Source of the DNA: Loxodes magnus
Lineage: Eukaryota; Ciliophora; Karyorelictea; Loxodida; Loxodidae
NCBI GenBank assembly: GCA_946699065.1
Contig: CAMPDV010000119.1
Coordinates: forward strand, 310,001-374,000
DNA length: 64,000 nt
Direction of reading: 5' to 3'
Part shown: piece after piece, positions 1 to 12,400 of the stretch
Numbering within the stretch: position 1 is the stretch's first letter
How the letters are laid out: each line of letters begins with the position of its first letter
The notes under the pieces: model-generated
The model's input: the letters and a program-made list of their open reading frames with translations, nothing else
The model's database searches: none
Told to the model about the DNA's origin: nothing
Program-made: the position numbers and the translations under genes

Positions 1-2
1 CA

Positions 3-1991
3 TTATGCTCTGCATGCTCAAGTTCTATTTATTAATAATGAGTTTTAGTTCAAGAAGAAATACCTAAAGCAACATAAGGATAAATTGCAGATCATTCAGA
101 GAATTAACATAAAATAAAGCAATATATAATAGAAGCAAAAGAGAAACTCATTTCTAATATTTCACAAGCAATTTAATAAATTACTAATAATTAGCTAAGT
201 TAACTACTAGTCAATTAACAAATTAAGGAGAAAGAATTTGTGAAAAGTAAAATCATCTAGATAAAATAAGAAAGCATAGGCACATCTGAATGATAAGAAT
301 TAAATTAATAACAATAGAAGTAAACTGAAACTTAGTGAAAGCTTACTGGGGATTAAGAGTAAAGCTAATAAATTAAATAGTTTTTTGACATATAATCAGA
401 AGATATGTATAATATTATGCTTAGCAACTTAGCTCAAAGTTATATTTTCAGGAATTATTAAAAGCCTTAAATAATTAAAGAAGATTTTGCGTTCCAAGAG
501 TTATTTTAAGACTTAAAAAGAACTAAAGAATAAATTTAGAATATTAGGAATTAATTAAATGAATTAAAATAAGAGAATCAAATTCTAAAGCTTAAAAATT
601 AAGCATAGGAGTAATAACTAGCATAATTGTAATTTTCTTATGAAATTTTAAGCTAATAAGAATTTTTATTGAGAAGTTAATTAATTAATTAAGACTAGCA
701 TAAAATAAATTGTGAATAACAAATTTAAACATAGTCAAAGTGGGCTGGTTTGAATGAGTAATCACAATAATAGTAAAAAGAAGATAAGAATGAAGAGTAA
801 TCAAACTAATAAGAAAATTAATGAACAGAAATTTAGTTAAAAGATAGAAATAATAATAAATCTTTATAGAAGTTTGATAGGTATTTAAGGATAAAGTATT
901 AATCAAATGTATTATAATCTATTAATATTTTAGATTATTAAGCGACTCAGACTTAGTTGAATATTACAAGTATGTAGCCTATATGCACTAATTACTCTTC
1001 AACTTTTTAAACATCTAATGATTAACTAATCTTAGTTGGTGGAACTAAGGTTAATTAATAATAGAATAATGTTTTAAAGATTTAAAGTGGTAATGTAATT
1101 AGCAAATCAAACTTATTAGAACCTAGATTTTAAACATCTCTATCTTTTGATAATAGGAATACCATTTATATTATTGGGGGAAGAGGTAGCAATAAGTAAT
1201 TTTTAAGTGAATGTGAGATATATGAGATAGAAGAGAATAGATGCAAATAAATAGCTCAACATAAGTATTAAGGATTCTCTAATGGAACTTGTTATGCATA
1301 TGATATGATTTTTGCTTTCGGAGGTTCATATGAAGTAAACGAAATTAGAGTTACAACAGATTTTTTATGTTACTATGATGTTTTGTAGAATGAATGAAGG
1401 TAATGCTAAGATAACAAATTACCAAGAAAATCATGTTTTGTTGCCGTAATATATGCTTAGGAAAGAGAAAGTTCTTATGTTTATGATGGTGGCAATAATT
1501 TGAAATCAACTTATGTATATGATTGAAAAAACTTTATATGAAATGGAGAAAAGTTTCCGAATGGAGGGAATAATGTACAATTTTGATATAATGGAATTTA
1601 TGAGAGTGAAAAACTATGAAAATATAGCTCAAGTGTTAAGTAACAAGATTAAGATATATTATATTATTATGATACAAAGAAATCGGATAATAGAGAATGG
1701 GAATGTTGTTAGACATAATAAGGATATACTCTGTACAATATCATTAAATTTTTAATCACCAAATTACATAATTTATAAGCTAATTATACTATTGCATTTA
1801 TTTATTTATTTATCTCAACCTCCTTTTTTCATTTAATGGTATATTAAAAAATTCCATTATAGATATATATAATCTTCTATTAGACATATAAATAAACTAT
1901 TTTTATAATTAATTTTTAATAAATATTATAAATTTAACAAGAGTAATAACTTTCTTAATTCAATTAAAAATAACTTAAGATATTAGTATGA
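3..1991 (+). CDS. Coiled-coil/kelch-repeat protein, 5' end outside window
   Basis: Frame 3, UAR=Gln, UGA=Trp. The gene enters from the left edge. The first residues contain a C-x2-C pair that may be the tail of a zinc-binding B-box. Then comes about 300 residues of Gln/Glu/Lys-rich coiled coil, and from about nt 1020 a kelch-type beta-propeller with glycine pairs in LILVGG, IYIIGGRG and IFAFGG, each followed by aromatic and Trp positions. Kelch homology ends near nt 1700, where the related gene at 7810-9453 also stops. No in-frame TGA occurs there; the next one is at 1989-1991, so the last 80-90 residues (hydrophobic, AT-driven) may not be real. Kelch propellers usually bind protein partners, often as ubiquitin-ligase substrate adaptors; the partner cannot be read here. 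The family call is firm, the 3' end is not. Confidence 0.7.
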
Positions 1992-2656
1992 ATGTATTTG
2001 ATAATTAGACCACGTTTTATCTTCATACTACTTATTTTTTCCCCTCTATTTGAAATTTTAGATATCTTTAGATGTTTTTATCAATTTAATTTATTATATG
2101 CTTTATAGAAATTAAATAAACTATTTACTAGCTCCTAATGTCTATGATTTCTCCTAGTATTATTAATATTTCATCAACTATAGCCTCACTATGAAAAAAA
2201 AAATTTATATCATACTTCTTATAATTTTCTTTATCTTTTTAATTAAATGAGTTTCTCATTTTATAATAAATATAAATCCTTAACCAAACAAATATAAAAT
2301 ATATTAAGTAGGTATTTTCTTATATCTTTATATATATAAAAGCTTTTATTTAAATAATCATATTTAATTTAATATTAAATAGCAAGCTAATTTATTGTAA
2401 AATATATTATTTATATATTTTTATTAAATTCTGTAATATACTCTGAGATATACTATTTTTATATTAAATACGTATACGTCACTTCTGATTTTGATAGCTT
2501 AGCTTTTCTAAATTTCAAATTAAGATAACAATATTAATTTACTAAAACTGTCAATTTTCTTTTTATACTTTATTAAAGCTTTAATTCATTTATGCTTCTG
2601 TAGTTTTTCTTTATTTTGACATCTTATTTAATTTATAGTTTAGTTATTTATTATAA

Positions 2657-2691
2657 GAGCTGCGCACCAACGAGGTGCTACGCACTCTATA
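2657..2691 (-). repeat. GC-rich hairpin element, copy 1
   Basis: About 35 bp of clearly higher GC in sequence that is otherwise about 80% AT. Read on the minus strand it begins TATAGAGTGCGTAGCACC and can fold back: GCACC pairs with GGTGC around a TCGTT loop, with a lower, bulged stem. The same 18-nt start recurs on the plus strand at 44308-44340. It lies just beyond the apparent 3' end of the small gene on the minus strand. Function unknown; a dispersed repeat, RNA processing signal or miniature element are all possible. Confidence 0.6.
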
Positions 2692-2698
2692 ATCAAAT

Positions 2699-3248
2699 TT
2701 TTTTATTTATCTTGATTTATTAAATAATAAAGGCTATTTATATTGATTTAAGATATGTAAGATCGGTTAAATCAAATTTTTTGCAAAATCTATTGCTGTT
2801 TATAAAAATCTACTTAGTTCAATCTTCTTACTTTTAAGCCTTTTGAAGCTAAAGCAATGCTTAATTAGATATTGGGAAAAATTACAATATTATCTTCTCT
2901 TTATCTTCTATTACTGATTTTAATTTTTAAGAATATAATTCTAAAGTTTTGCCAATCTTTAAGTTATTTTGATTCTTTGAATTTTTGATTCATCAGTTAC
3001 TTAATTTGTCTCAACATCAGTCAAAATACTCCAATAATCATTGAAATTCTTATATTTATTTGGATTAGGATTAAAACTACAGCTGTTCTTCTGTTATCAC
3101 TTTATTTCGAATAATTTGTTTCTTTAAATAGTTGTTTCTTAATTAAATTGTATAAGAAGAATCATGAGTTCTCTTGCTTTCTCCTAAAGATTGTAGATTA
3201 GCCTATCCTGCTTACTAAGGGTTTTCTTCATTTGTCACATTTACTCAT
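2699..3248 (-). CDS. Small hypothetical protein, one 32-nt intron
   Basis: Minus strand. I start it at an ATG at 3248 that opens MSKCDKWRKPL. A GTAAGC...TTTAG intron at 3184-3215 (32 nt) then brings a frame rich in Asn, Asp, Thr and Glu into register (NPNPNKYKNFNDYWS, TDVETNQVTDES), which looks coding rather than AT noise. No TGA closes the frame before the GC-rich hairpin at 2657-2691, so the end given is approximate. No known domain is recognised. The charged, Gln-rich carboxyl part could form a short coiled coil. The splice model is inferred from frame continuity only. Confidence 0.4.
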
Positions 3249-5149
3249 GTTGGATTTATTTTCCTATTCGATTTTAAAGTGTAATTTAGTTTACTTTTAT
3301 TCGTTTATTTTTATATGATGACGAAGATTAAAGTAGTTTTTGCATTATTTATTCTAGCCTAGATAATCTTCTTTCTTTTCTTTGCTAATTTTTTGATTTT
3401 TATTATTCTCCATTTTCCAGATTTTTCACTCTTCTAATTTTAAATTTATTTATCTTCCTCAAGTTTTTACATTAAGAAATTTTCATTTATTCTACAGATT
3501 TATCTTATTTTTGATTATGTCTTATCAGATTGGTAATACTCTTTTAACAAATCCGAATCATTTTACAAAGGGAAATTTTTATTTTTGAAAGCGATATTAA
3601 AATATTATAAGAGCACAGGTATAATATCTAAAGTTAATATTAAGGTAAAACTTTTGCATTTCGCTACTGAAAACAAATTAAATTTGTAATTATTGAAAAT
3701 TTTTCATCTTATTTATTCTTTTAGAAACTTTTATTTGATCTTTTTCTTTAATTTCATACTATTTTTACTTTTATATTGTTTATTATAAATCTTTTTATTT
3801 AGCAAAAGCTAATATTTTTGATTCAATTTTCTTTTATATCTTTCATATCGCTTTATTTTTAAGACTTTTATAAATCATTATGCTATACCATTATATAAGC
3901 TCAATCACGTTCTTTACTTAATAGAATTATATACATCAATTTTATACATCAATATATCTAGCTAATGCTAAGTGTTGTCTATTATTTTTGGAATATACTT
4001 AAGTTTTCTAAAATTTAAAGTAAACAATTGATAATATTAATTGCGCTTATATAAAATAATATAAATTGCTAATATATCAAAAAGAATCAAATTATTTAAT
4101 TAATAAATAAATTCTATTGTACACAGTTTTTAGTATTATATTTGATTATCTTAGAATTCCTACCCTCTAGAAACTTACATTGAGCTACATATTTTATGTA
4201 TTGTACATAATTTTATTTTGTAATTATATTTACCATTTAAATGCTACTATTCACTGAATAATAAACTATCAACAATAACTTATATTATCTATTCCCATTG
4301 TATATTCTATAGAATCTTTCTTATTAATTATAAAATTTTAGATATTTTATCATGATTTGTTTAATATATTTTAAATTTTATAATTTAGATATTAAGGATT
4401 GCTTTTTCAGATATCTAAACTATTTATTTAATAAATGTATTATAAATTTATATTAGATATAATAATATTTCTATTATTCATTTAATTTACTTTAATTTCC
4501 CTTTAATTTTATATCCTAATTACTTTATCTCTCTTTCTATTTCTTTTTTATTTAAAGCTTGTTTATTTTATATAAATGGATATTCTTTTCAATAACTCTT
4601 TTATTTACTTGATTTTATGCTTTTTTATCTCTTTCAATTAATTTCAATATATTAATTTAATTATTATACAGTATATTTTATTCATATTTATTAGCCTATG
4701 TTGATAGAGATTTTTTATCCAGATAGTTATACAGAATTCTATATAATTACATAAATTTCCACATATGACACTTTTATTTCCAAATTTAGCCCTATAGTAA
4801 ATTTTTCTTTCTCTTATAAAACTAAAAACTTAATCTCTATTTTTTATTAATGCCTATAAATTCTTCCCTAGATATATTATGTTAAAAATAAGTTATAATA
4901 TCTTTTAATATTAACTTGCTTAATTGAAACAAGAGACTTTAACTTTTATTTTTATTTAGGGTTCTTCTATTATTTAATTCTTTTGTTAACGAAGATTATA
5001 TCAATGATGTTTAAATTATTTTTTAAATATCTTATTTCTCTCACTTTCCTCAAATCACTTTCATCTTTATTCTCATTCTTACGTCCTGTACTATCAAAAA
5101 TTTTACCCCCTAATTAAATATTTGCTCTAACTTACATTCTTTTAATAAA
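3249..5149. other. AT-rich stretch, no assignable gene
   Basis: Long T-rich/A-rich runs. On the minus strand, 4500-5100 shows scattered coding-like patches, including a SYVEIY string near 4760 that resembles part of a kinesin motor, but no P-loop or switch motifs accompany it. A run of short TTAC-type motifs lies at 5150-5400. I see nothing I can support as a gene. Confidence 0.4.
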
Positions 5150-6526
5150 TCACTAATATTTACCTCCTTTTTAAGTACTTAAAGTTATCTTACTATCTAT
5201 AAATTTCTAAAACTTCTTACACACTATTTTTTAAAAGACTTACACTCTTTATATTTTAAAAAAATAATTACCCTCTGTATGTATATTTAAACTCTACTTA
5301 CTCTCTAATTTACATATTTAAGATTTTCTTACAATCTTAATACATAACTAACATTTATTTTTACCATCTATAATGATATTTTAACCTAAGATTTACCATC
5401 TATATAATATACTTTATTTTATTTTACTCATTTCGTGCTAAAAACCCTCTACTCTTTCTTCATCAGACTCTTATGAACCATTATTACTATTGTTTAAATA
5501 TATATCCTCTGGCTATATTCCTGTTTGCTGCTCTATCTTTTACAGCATTTATTTAATAGTTTCCTATCCATTTGTATTTACTTAAAATAATCTATCATTA
5601 GATGATAATATTGCTATAGTAAACTATTCCTGGTTTTAAGACGTTTAGTTTTATTCTTGATGACCTTATTCAGTTTATTAGCTCTATTCTTATTATATCT
5701 GAGATTTTTAGTCTTATTCCCTAATATTTTCTTATTAATCTTGCTATTATTATTTTTAATACTATTTCTGCTAGTTTTCTTCAAGTTGATTTTCAATCTA
5801 CTTTTACTATTAAATAATTTAGCTCTCTTGCATGCTGTTACTCAATTTTAAGTTTTATATCTTTAGCTAATATTATTTATTTTGATTGATAAGCTACTAA
5901 TTCTGCTCTCTTAAGTTCTAAACCTCTTTCTAATACTTTTATAGTTATTCATATACATTAATTGGAATATTCCTCAACGCTTATATGTTCTCTTATGCTT
6001 CTCTTATCAATTGTTATGAGTTAAAAAGCAATTGAGACTAGTTTAACTTCAATATCTTACTTTAGATTATCTAGTCTTCTACCAACAATGTTAAATCTAT
6101 TATTTAGTTACTTAGCTATTGATGGACACTCTACAAATCACTTAAAATCCTTTAATTATTTACCTAAACTGATTTTTCTATATATTCTATGGATTGCTAA
6201 ACTAAGCCGTTTTTAATTTTATCAAATTATGATATAGTCGATTATACTAGCTTCTATTATTCTTCTAAAGCAGCTATAGTTTAAGCAAGAATAACCTTTG
6301 GATTCTCTATCTTCATCATTAACTAATAGTCTCTTTGCAAACTCAAAGGATGAATTTTATGAATTTGCTTACAGCTCTATAAATTGCATTGAATGTAATG
6401 AATATACTAAAATTACTCAGATACACATATATAACACATTTAATGCTCACAAGGCAAGACCATTGGAATTCTCTGCTAGCTTTCAAAATCTTCCAAACAG
6501 AATTGGCATTTAGTGTCTTTTGACAT
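5150..6526 (-). CDS. RING-finger coiled-coil protein (putative E3 ubiquitin ligase)
   Basis: Reads from ATG at 6526 to the first in-frame TGA at 5150-5152 (458 residues, exact multiple of three, no intron needed). The amino end holds a RING-like zinc site, CQFCLEDF, then LPCEHQMCYICV, then further cysteines (IQCNLQSCKQI), giving Cys/His spacing of the RING class. The rest is a long Gln/Glu/Asn-rich coiled coil (about residues 90-360), with glutamine mostly written as TAA or TAG. RING fingers recruit E2 enzymes; the coil probably mediates oligomerisation or partner choice. The last 80 residues (5150-5400) are weaker and contain repeated short AT motifs, so the true end may be earlier. Related in plan to the RING/B-box gene at 7810-9453. 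Confidence 0.65.
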
Positions 6527-7809
6527 TTCAAATATTTCTAAAATAAATAAATTTAGACTCTACAGCTAAGCATTGATTTAAAAACGGCTATATTTGCTAT
6601 TATTATCTAAATATAATTATATATTTAGACTATACTTTAACCATAATTAAAGTCCCTTATTTCTTTACTTATATATTGCTAAGCTTAGTTTTATAATTTA
6701 GCTCATTCTATAATCTTTTTATAATTAGATAAGCATTAAATTAATATTTCTATTGCAAAGTGTTAACTGTAAATGATATAACAGGCAGAAAAGACAATAG
6801 TTTGATATAGTTATAGTAAATATTTAAATATATAGATAGGAATATGAATAGTTGCTATCATTTTTATATTAAGTTACTTGTTTAGTTTTCTTCAGTATGG
6901 TAAAATTAATTTCCCAAAAGAAATGTATAAAGTTCAAATAGGGCAGCCTTAAAGTAATCTATTCTAATTTATGTTATAAATATCTCAAGCTTTAGAAATT
7001 ATTTATCCAATTCAATCTCCTTGGCAGATAAGTAGTTATACAGGAAGAAAAACTCTAAGATTCATAGAAACTATAATATTTAATTTAATAAAAGCAATAT
7101 AGATAAGAATAATCCTCAATTAATTAAGCTTATTTTCAATAAATTAATCTTCTTCACTTCTAGTATAATTATCATTACTATAATCATGTACCAGCAAAAT
7201 AAGCTAAGTAATACATATGTATTTGCATTAATACTAATCTAAAAGGAATAAAATTTAGTATAATCAATATGATAAAGCTAAGGCTTATATTATATCTATA
7301 GATAAAGTATATTCTAGTATTTAAATACCTAAAATAATTATATAAAAGTTATAGGTAGCAAATCTAATTTAGCTAATAATAAAAATAAAAGTAATTTAAT
7401 ACTTAAGTATAGTTAAAAAAGCAAAAGATTACTTTATTAAAAATTAAATTATCAATAACAATAAAAAATTAGAGAAAATATCAATATAATAAAATAATTA
7501 GTAATTAAACATTCACTATACTTATGTTCAAAGGATATGTAAATTAGGAAGATATTTGGAAAGATTGTCTGGGTATAATAATTTTAATCCTATTTTAAAT
7601 TAAATCATTTTTAATTAGATTGAACTTCGAAAAAAATTGTATATAGTAGTTTAAATCGTTTTGGAGGTAATTGATAAACTGAATTACAAGATTATGCAGA
7701 ATATAAATATTTATTTAATTATTAAAACAGTAAATTAAATTGTTTACATATCGTTTAAAATTTAACGATATTATCATTAATTTAAGGATTATTTTTAAGT
7801 TTACTTATC
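6527..7809. other. Unassigned 1.3 kb between RING genes
   Basis: Several plus-strand frames are open across this stretch, because only TGA can stop. A few patches look coding-like (for example around 6880-7080 and 7500-7700), but no start, stop, domain or splice pattern is convincing. May hold a plus-strand gene converging on the kelch gene; not called. Confidence 0.3.
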
Positions 7810-9453
7810 TCATATGGATATTTTTTCCCATTCATTAGTATTTGTTTCGTATCTGAATAATTATGTGTCACAATCGTATTAATAAACTTATGATGTCGAT
7901 AAAATGGGTTGAGTAAATGTACAGCAACCACCTGGAAACTAGTCTCCGCATTTTATGAATTAGTTATCGAATATGTAAGTATCAAATTTAATGTTGAAGT
8001 TCTTTCAAACAAGAATTGAATTTAGAAACTATAAAGAAATTGCATTTGTTTCAGTTTTTAAAGGTAGAAAAGCTCCTAATACTTTTCATTCATTCTTTTA
8101 TATTTCATATTACTGTATTTTATTTTCTCTTTAATCTGAAAATCCACCAAATACATATAAAATTTCACCATATCTACAACCTCCAAATCTTCATACTGGT
8201 ACTTTGATATCAGCTATATTAATGAATTGATTAGATTGAAAATCAAACATTTCGCATTCCTTTATTCTTTTTCCTTATTAACCTCCTGAAATTATGTAAT
8301 TCTGTTTATTAGCATTAATAGTTCTATGTCACTATCTCATAGCATTCATTTAGAATTTTTTAATCCCTTCGGAACTAGAAATTATATAGTCATTATTTCC
8401 GTTATTTCCTCCTGATATAATAAGTGTTAAGTCATCAATCTATTCTATCTAAGTTCAGTTACCATAAGTTTATGGGATATCTATTAAAACACTTGAGAAG
8501 CCTAAGGATTTTATTTCAAAATTCTTCTTACTAGTAGAATTTTTTGTGATTGTACTAATTGTTTTCATCTCTTACATATCTTCTTTCGGCATAATTTCAA
8601 GCTTAATAGGAACTTTTTCGCAGCTAAAAGAAAACATCAGCATTTCTTAGATTAAATCTTTAGCAGTTTGAATTTTATCTTCTGAAAAGTGTAAATTAAT
8701 AATCTAGCCTTCAATCACTCTTATTTGTTATTCAAGGCCTTCAACTTTACCAGTATAATCTAAAAGAAAAGTCATATTTTCCCTGTTTTTTGGTGGAATA
8801 TTATTAAGTAAATTCTAAAGATACTCAACCTTCTACATTTATTCATTAAACCAGCTTATATTACTTACATTACTATTAGTTACTTCACTAATTCTATAAT
8901 GCCTTATTTCATTACTTAGCTCTATTAATTAATCTGCAGTCTAGTTAACTTTGCTAATGTAGCTTTATACTTGATATTCTATTTTTTACTTTTATTCATT
9001 TAAGAACTCAAGCTGTGTCTTAAGTAGCTTTTATAGATGATCAAAAGTTCAGTCAGCTTTTTTAACCTCATTCTGTTTAATGTTTTCCAGTTATTCGCTG
9101 ATCTCAACAATTTTATGATCATGATGTATCTTCTAAAAAGCACATGAAGGGCATAAAGTCTCTTTACAATCTCTACAAAACAAAGTCTTATCGTAACTCT
9201 TATGCTTATCGCATTTATTTAGTATCAATATCATTTCAGTCTAGATAGTCAAAAGATCAATCGCGATTTACAAATTTATAGCCTTTTATTCAGTTTTCTT
9301 CTAACATCATGGACATTTAATATAATTATAGGTTTATTCTATCTGTATAGCACACATCTAGCAGATAGAATGCTTGCAGTTTAAGATCTTAGGTACTCTC
9401 TAAGCTAAATCATATTAATTACCACATTTATTGCATCCTTTCTTTCCTTACAT
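7810..9453 (-). CDS. RING/B-box/coiled-coil/kelch protein (TRIM-like E3 ligase)
   Basis: 547 residues from ATG 9453 to TGA 7810-7812, no intron. Residues 1-50 carry a RING finger (CNKCG, then CKHSIC, then KCPWC, with one of its residues written TGA=Trp). A B-box-like zinc site follows (KCDKH, FCRDC, LCPSC, then HHDH at about residues 90-125). Next is a coiled coil of roughly 130 residues, and then kelch repeats to the end (WRFGG, YVFGGF, and NEW/EW turns at conserved Trp positions, encoded by both TGA and TGG). The order RING, B-box, coil, propeller is that of TRIM-type ubiquitin ligases, where the propeller selects substrates. The TGA=Trp at conserved kelch positions is good evidence for the code. 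Starts only 33 bp from the divergent LRR gene. Confidence 0.88.
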
Positions 9454-9486
9454 TATGTACTAGTTTATTTTCCAATATCTAACAAA
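9454..9486. promoter_or_regulatory. 33-bp shared intergenic/bidirectional promoter
   Basis: The only DNA between the start codons of two divergent genes (minus at 9453, plus at 9487). Any core promoter elements for both must lie here or inside the coding regions. Sequence is AT-rich with no motif I can name. Confidence 0.5.
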
Positions 9487-12400
9487 ATGTAAAATGAAGA
9501 TATTTTGATGCCTATTTTAGGCTTAAAAAACTCTATTAATTTAAACCAAAAAGTTTTATAATAGCCAAGTGTAAAAGAGTAGAAGAAGCTACTTAAGAAG
9601 ACTAAGCTGGTGGATTAAGAAGTAACGATAGGAAGTACTGATAACTCTAACTAGTAAATGAAAAAGGTTAGAAAGCAATAAGAAACAAGAGAAAATTCTG
9701 AGAAGTTAGAAAATAGATAGGTTGAGTATAGATATGATAAGGATAATGAAAACAAAATGACAGAGTAGAACTTTTTGAAGTACTAATAAGACTAAAATTA
9801 AGAAAGTAAAGTAAAAATCTAAGAAATTAAAAGAACAATAAGACCAAGTTACTTGAAAGCTGTTTCGATTGAGACTTTAGTAAAATTAAAAGAAAAAGAA
9901 GTTAAATTAAAGAAAGAGGAAGAATAATAGCTTATAAAAGAATCTTAGATCTATAAATCGTTTATGGAGAATACTAAGAACTTTAAATTCCTCCCTGTGG
10001 TTAAAAAGCGATAATATAATTAAAAAGTTCCAGTTGAATCGATAATAGATATAACACATTATAAGCGTAAAATAAAACTGCAGAATTCTATATTAAAGGA
10101 GTAATTGAATAAGTCTTTTAAGAATAGAACTTAAAGAGACTGAGTAAAGGAATGATATAAAAGTGATTTCCAGAATGAAGAAACATTTGAGTAATTTGCT
10201 GCTTAAGGTAGTATTAATGATAGTAATGTTTCTTTTACTGGATATCCTGCTAAAAAATATTTCTTCGAATAATATAGAACTTTAGATAGGATAAAAACGA
10301 AGAATAAGCTATTTGAAGTAAAAGATAGCGTACATATTAAATATATGAGTGAATGTGACCTTAGTTATTTAGCTCCTATTCCCTATGGTATGGTAAGAAG
10401 AGAAGGTCCTGAAAGTAATTTTAACATAGAGAATTAAGGAATAGGCGATGATTATGCTAAGTGTATTAAAAAAGTTTTCAAGAAAATGCCAACAGTGAAA
10501 AGCATGAACCTAAATAATAATAGACTTACCTAAAATACTATAAAAGATCTTTTGAAAGTTTCTTCTAACAACTTACTTGAGCTCAATTTATCCAATAATA
10601 ATTTACCAATGGAAAGTCTATGCGATTATTTAGAATAATGTACAAGCATAAAAGTTCTAATCTTAGAAGATTGTGGTATTACAGATAGCATTGCCTCCTA
10701 ATTAATAAAATAGCTTTATTCAGTTAACACAGTTACTTAATTAAGCTTGGCTAGGAATAATTTAACCTAAGTTTTTGCTTTATAGCTTGCAAATTTACTA
10801 AAGTAGTATAATTAATTGTAAGTTATTGATTTACATTGGAATAAAATCCATGGTAAAGGAGCTATTTAACTCTTTAAGTCACTACAAGAGAACATTACTA
10901 TGAAACAATTGGATATATCTTGGAACAGTTTAGGTCTCTTAGACCCTGGGTTTGCAGTGTCAAAATAGTTATCCTCTATGCTTAAGAATAATAACATATT
11001 AGTCCATCTTGACATTAGTAATAACTCATTTGAAGAAAAGTAAATTGGAATAATTGCAGAAGGATTAGCCTGCAATCACACATTGATGGGTATACACATT
11101 CATGGAAACGCAGGATATATTGACTCACTTGGATTTCTTCATGTATAGCCAACAAGATATTTTGAGAAGTTGTTTAATTCTAGAATTAACTAATCAATTA
11201 ATAGTGTGTGTAAAGAAGTTGACAATAATTGCTGAGTATGTTAGCATTATAGCGAAAACTAGTTCATATGGAATGTCAAAGATTCAAGTATTTACTTTAA
11301 TAACAAAACTATTTCAAGAAGATATGGAATTTTGGTATTTTAAACTCTTAAACCAAAAGCTGTGGTGTAAATATAAGAAGATCTATAAGATGAATAGGAT
11401 TAAGTTTAGGAATTTGAGCCATTTGCTTAAGAGGATTTTGCTCAGTTAGTGAAATAAAGAAAGCTAACAATACATCTAGAAATAGACAACTATTAGCCAT
11501 AAATGTTAAATATCAACAAATAGGGAAATCTATCTATATGAAGAGCTGTACCTAATAAATAGTTCCAATATTTCTTCGTCTTCAATAATAAACCCATAAT
11601 AGCATAAGATTAGCCAATTGTTAGATTAAGCAAATCTTTGAACTTAGAAATAAAGATTTGAGATAAGTAAATAAATTTATCTTTAACTTAGTTAAACGTG
11701 TTTAATTTCAAAGACTTATAGTTAGACCAAACTAAGAGTCACTTAGAAAATTTTAAAGTTCCTATGTTTTGCTTTCCTCGTCCAGGATAAGACTATGTAT
11801 CATCTTACTAAGATGAGGAAGTAATGTCAGACACAAGTTCACATCAGCAAGTAAACTCAATGTTTGCTTAGGATAGTGAATAATCTAAAACTTTTATGGA
11901 AAAATGTTTTGCCTTCGATTGAAACTTATGCAACTGAAAGTTCATTGGTAGTAAGTATGAATAAGACGAAATATATAAATCAATGTAGGCTGTTTATTTT
12001 CATGTCATCAATGTCTTTAAATACTGATCAGCTCTTAGAAACAGTACTGGTGTGTTTAGTATAAACTCCAATAATCTTCAAGGGTTTGCTCGTTCTTGTG
12101 ATTTCATCAGTGAAAAGTTTAAGAACAATACTTTGTATCTATGCATTTCAAGCGCTAACAATTCTTAGTTTAAAAATACTAAAGCCCTGATACCAACCAA
12201 AGGCATTATGAGACATGAATTTCTAGAATTACTAGTAAGAATTGCATGTGAGAAGTATTATAAAAGTAAATATTAATTTAGGTGGTGAGGCTAATTGTGA
12301 AAGTGATGCTGTAAAATTGATGATTTAGAAAAACTTAAATGGCCATATAGAATAATATGCAACTATGGAATGGAAAAATTATAGATTGGCAACTGAAGAA

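Noticed and set aside
4700..4800. SYVEIY string resembling a kinesin motor on the minus strand
   Set aside because: No P-loop, switch I or switch II motif nearby; a short match in AT-rich sequence is not enough.
11102..11449. 115-residue plus-strand ORF
   Set aside because: Out-of-frame shadow inside the LRR gene; the true frame uses TAG/TAA as Gln through the same bases.
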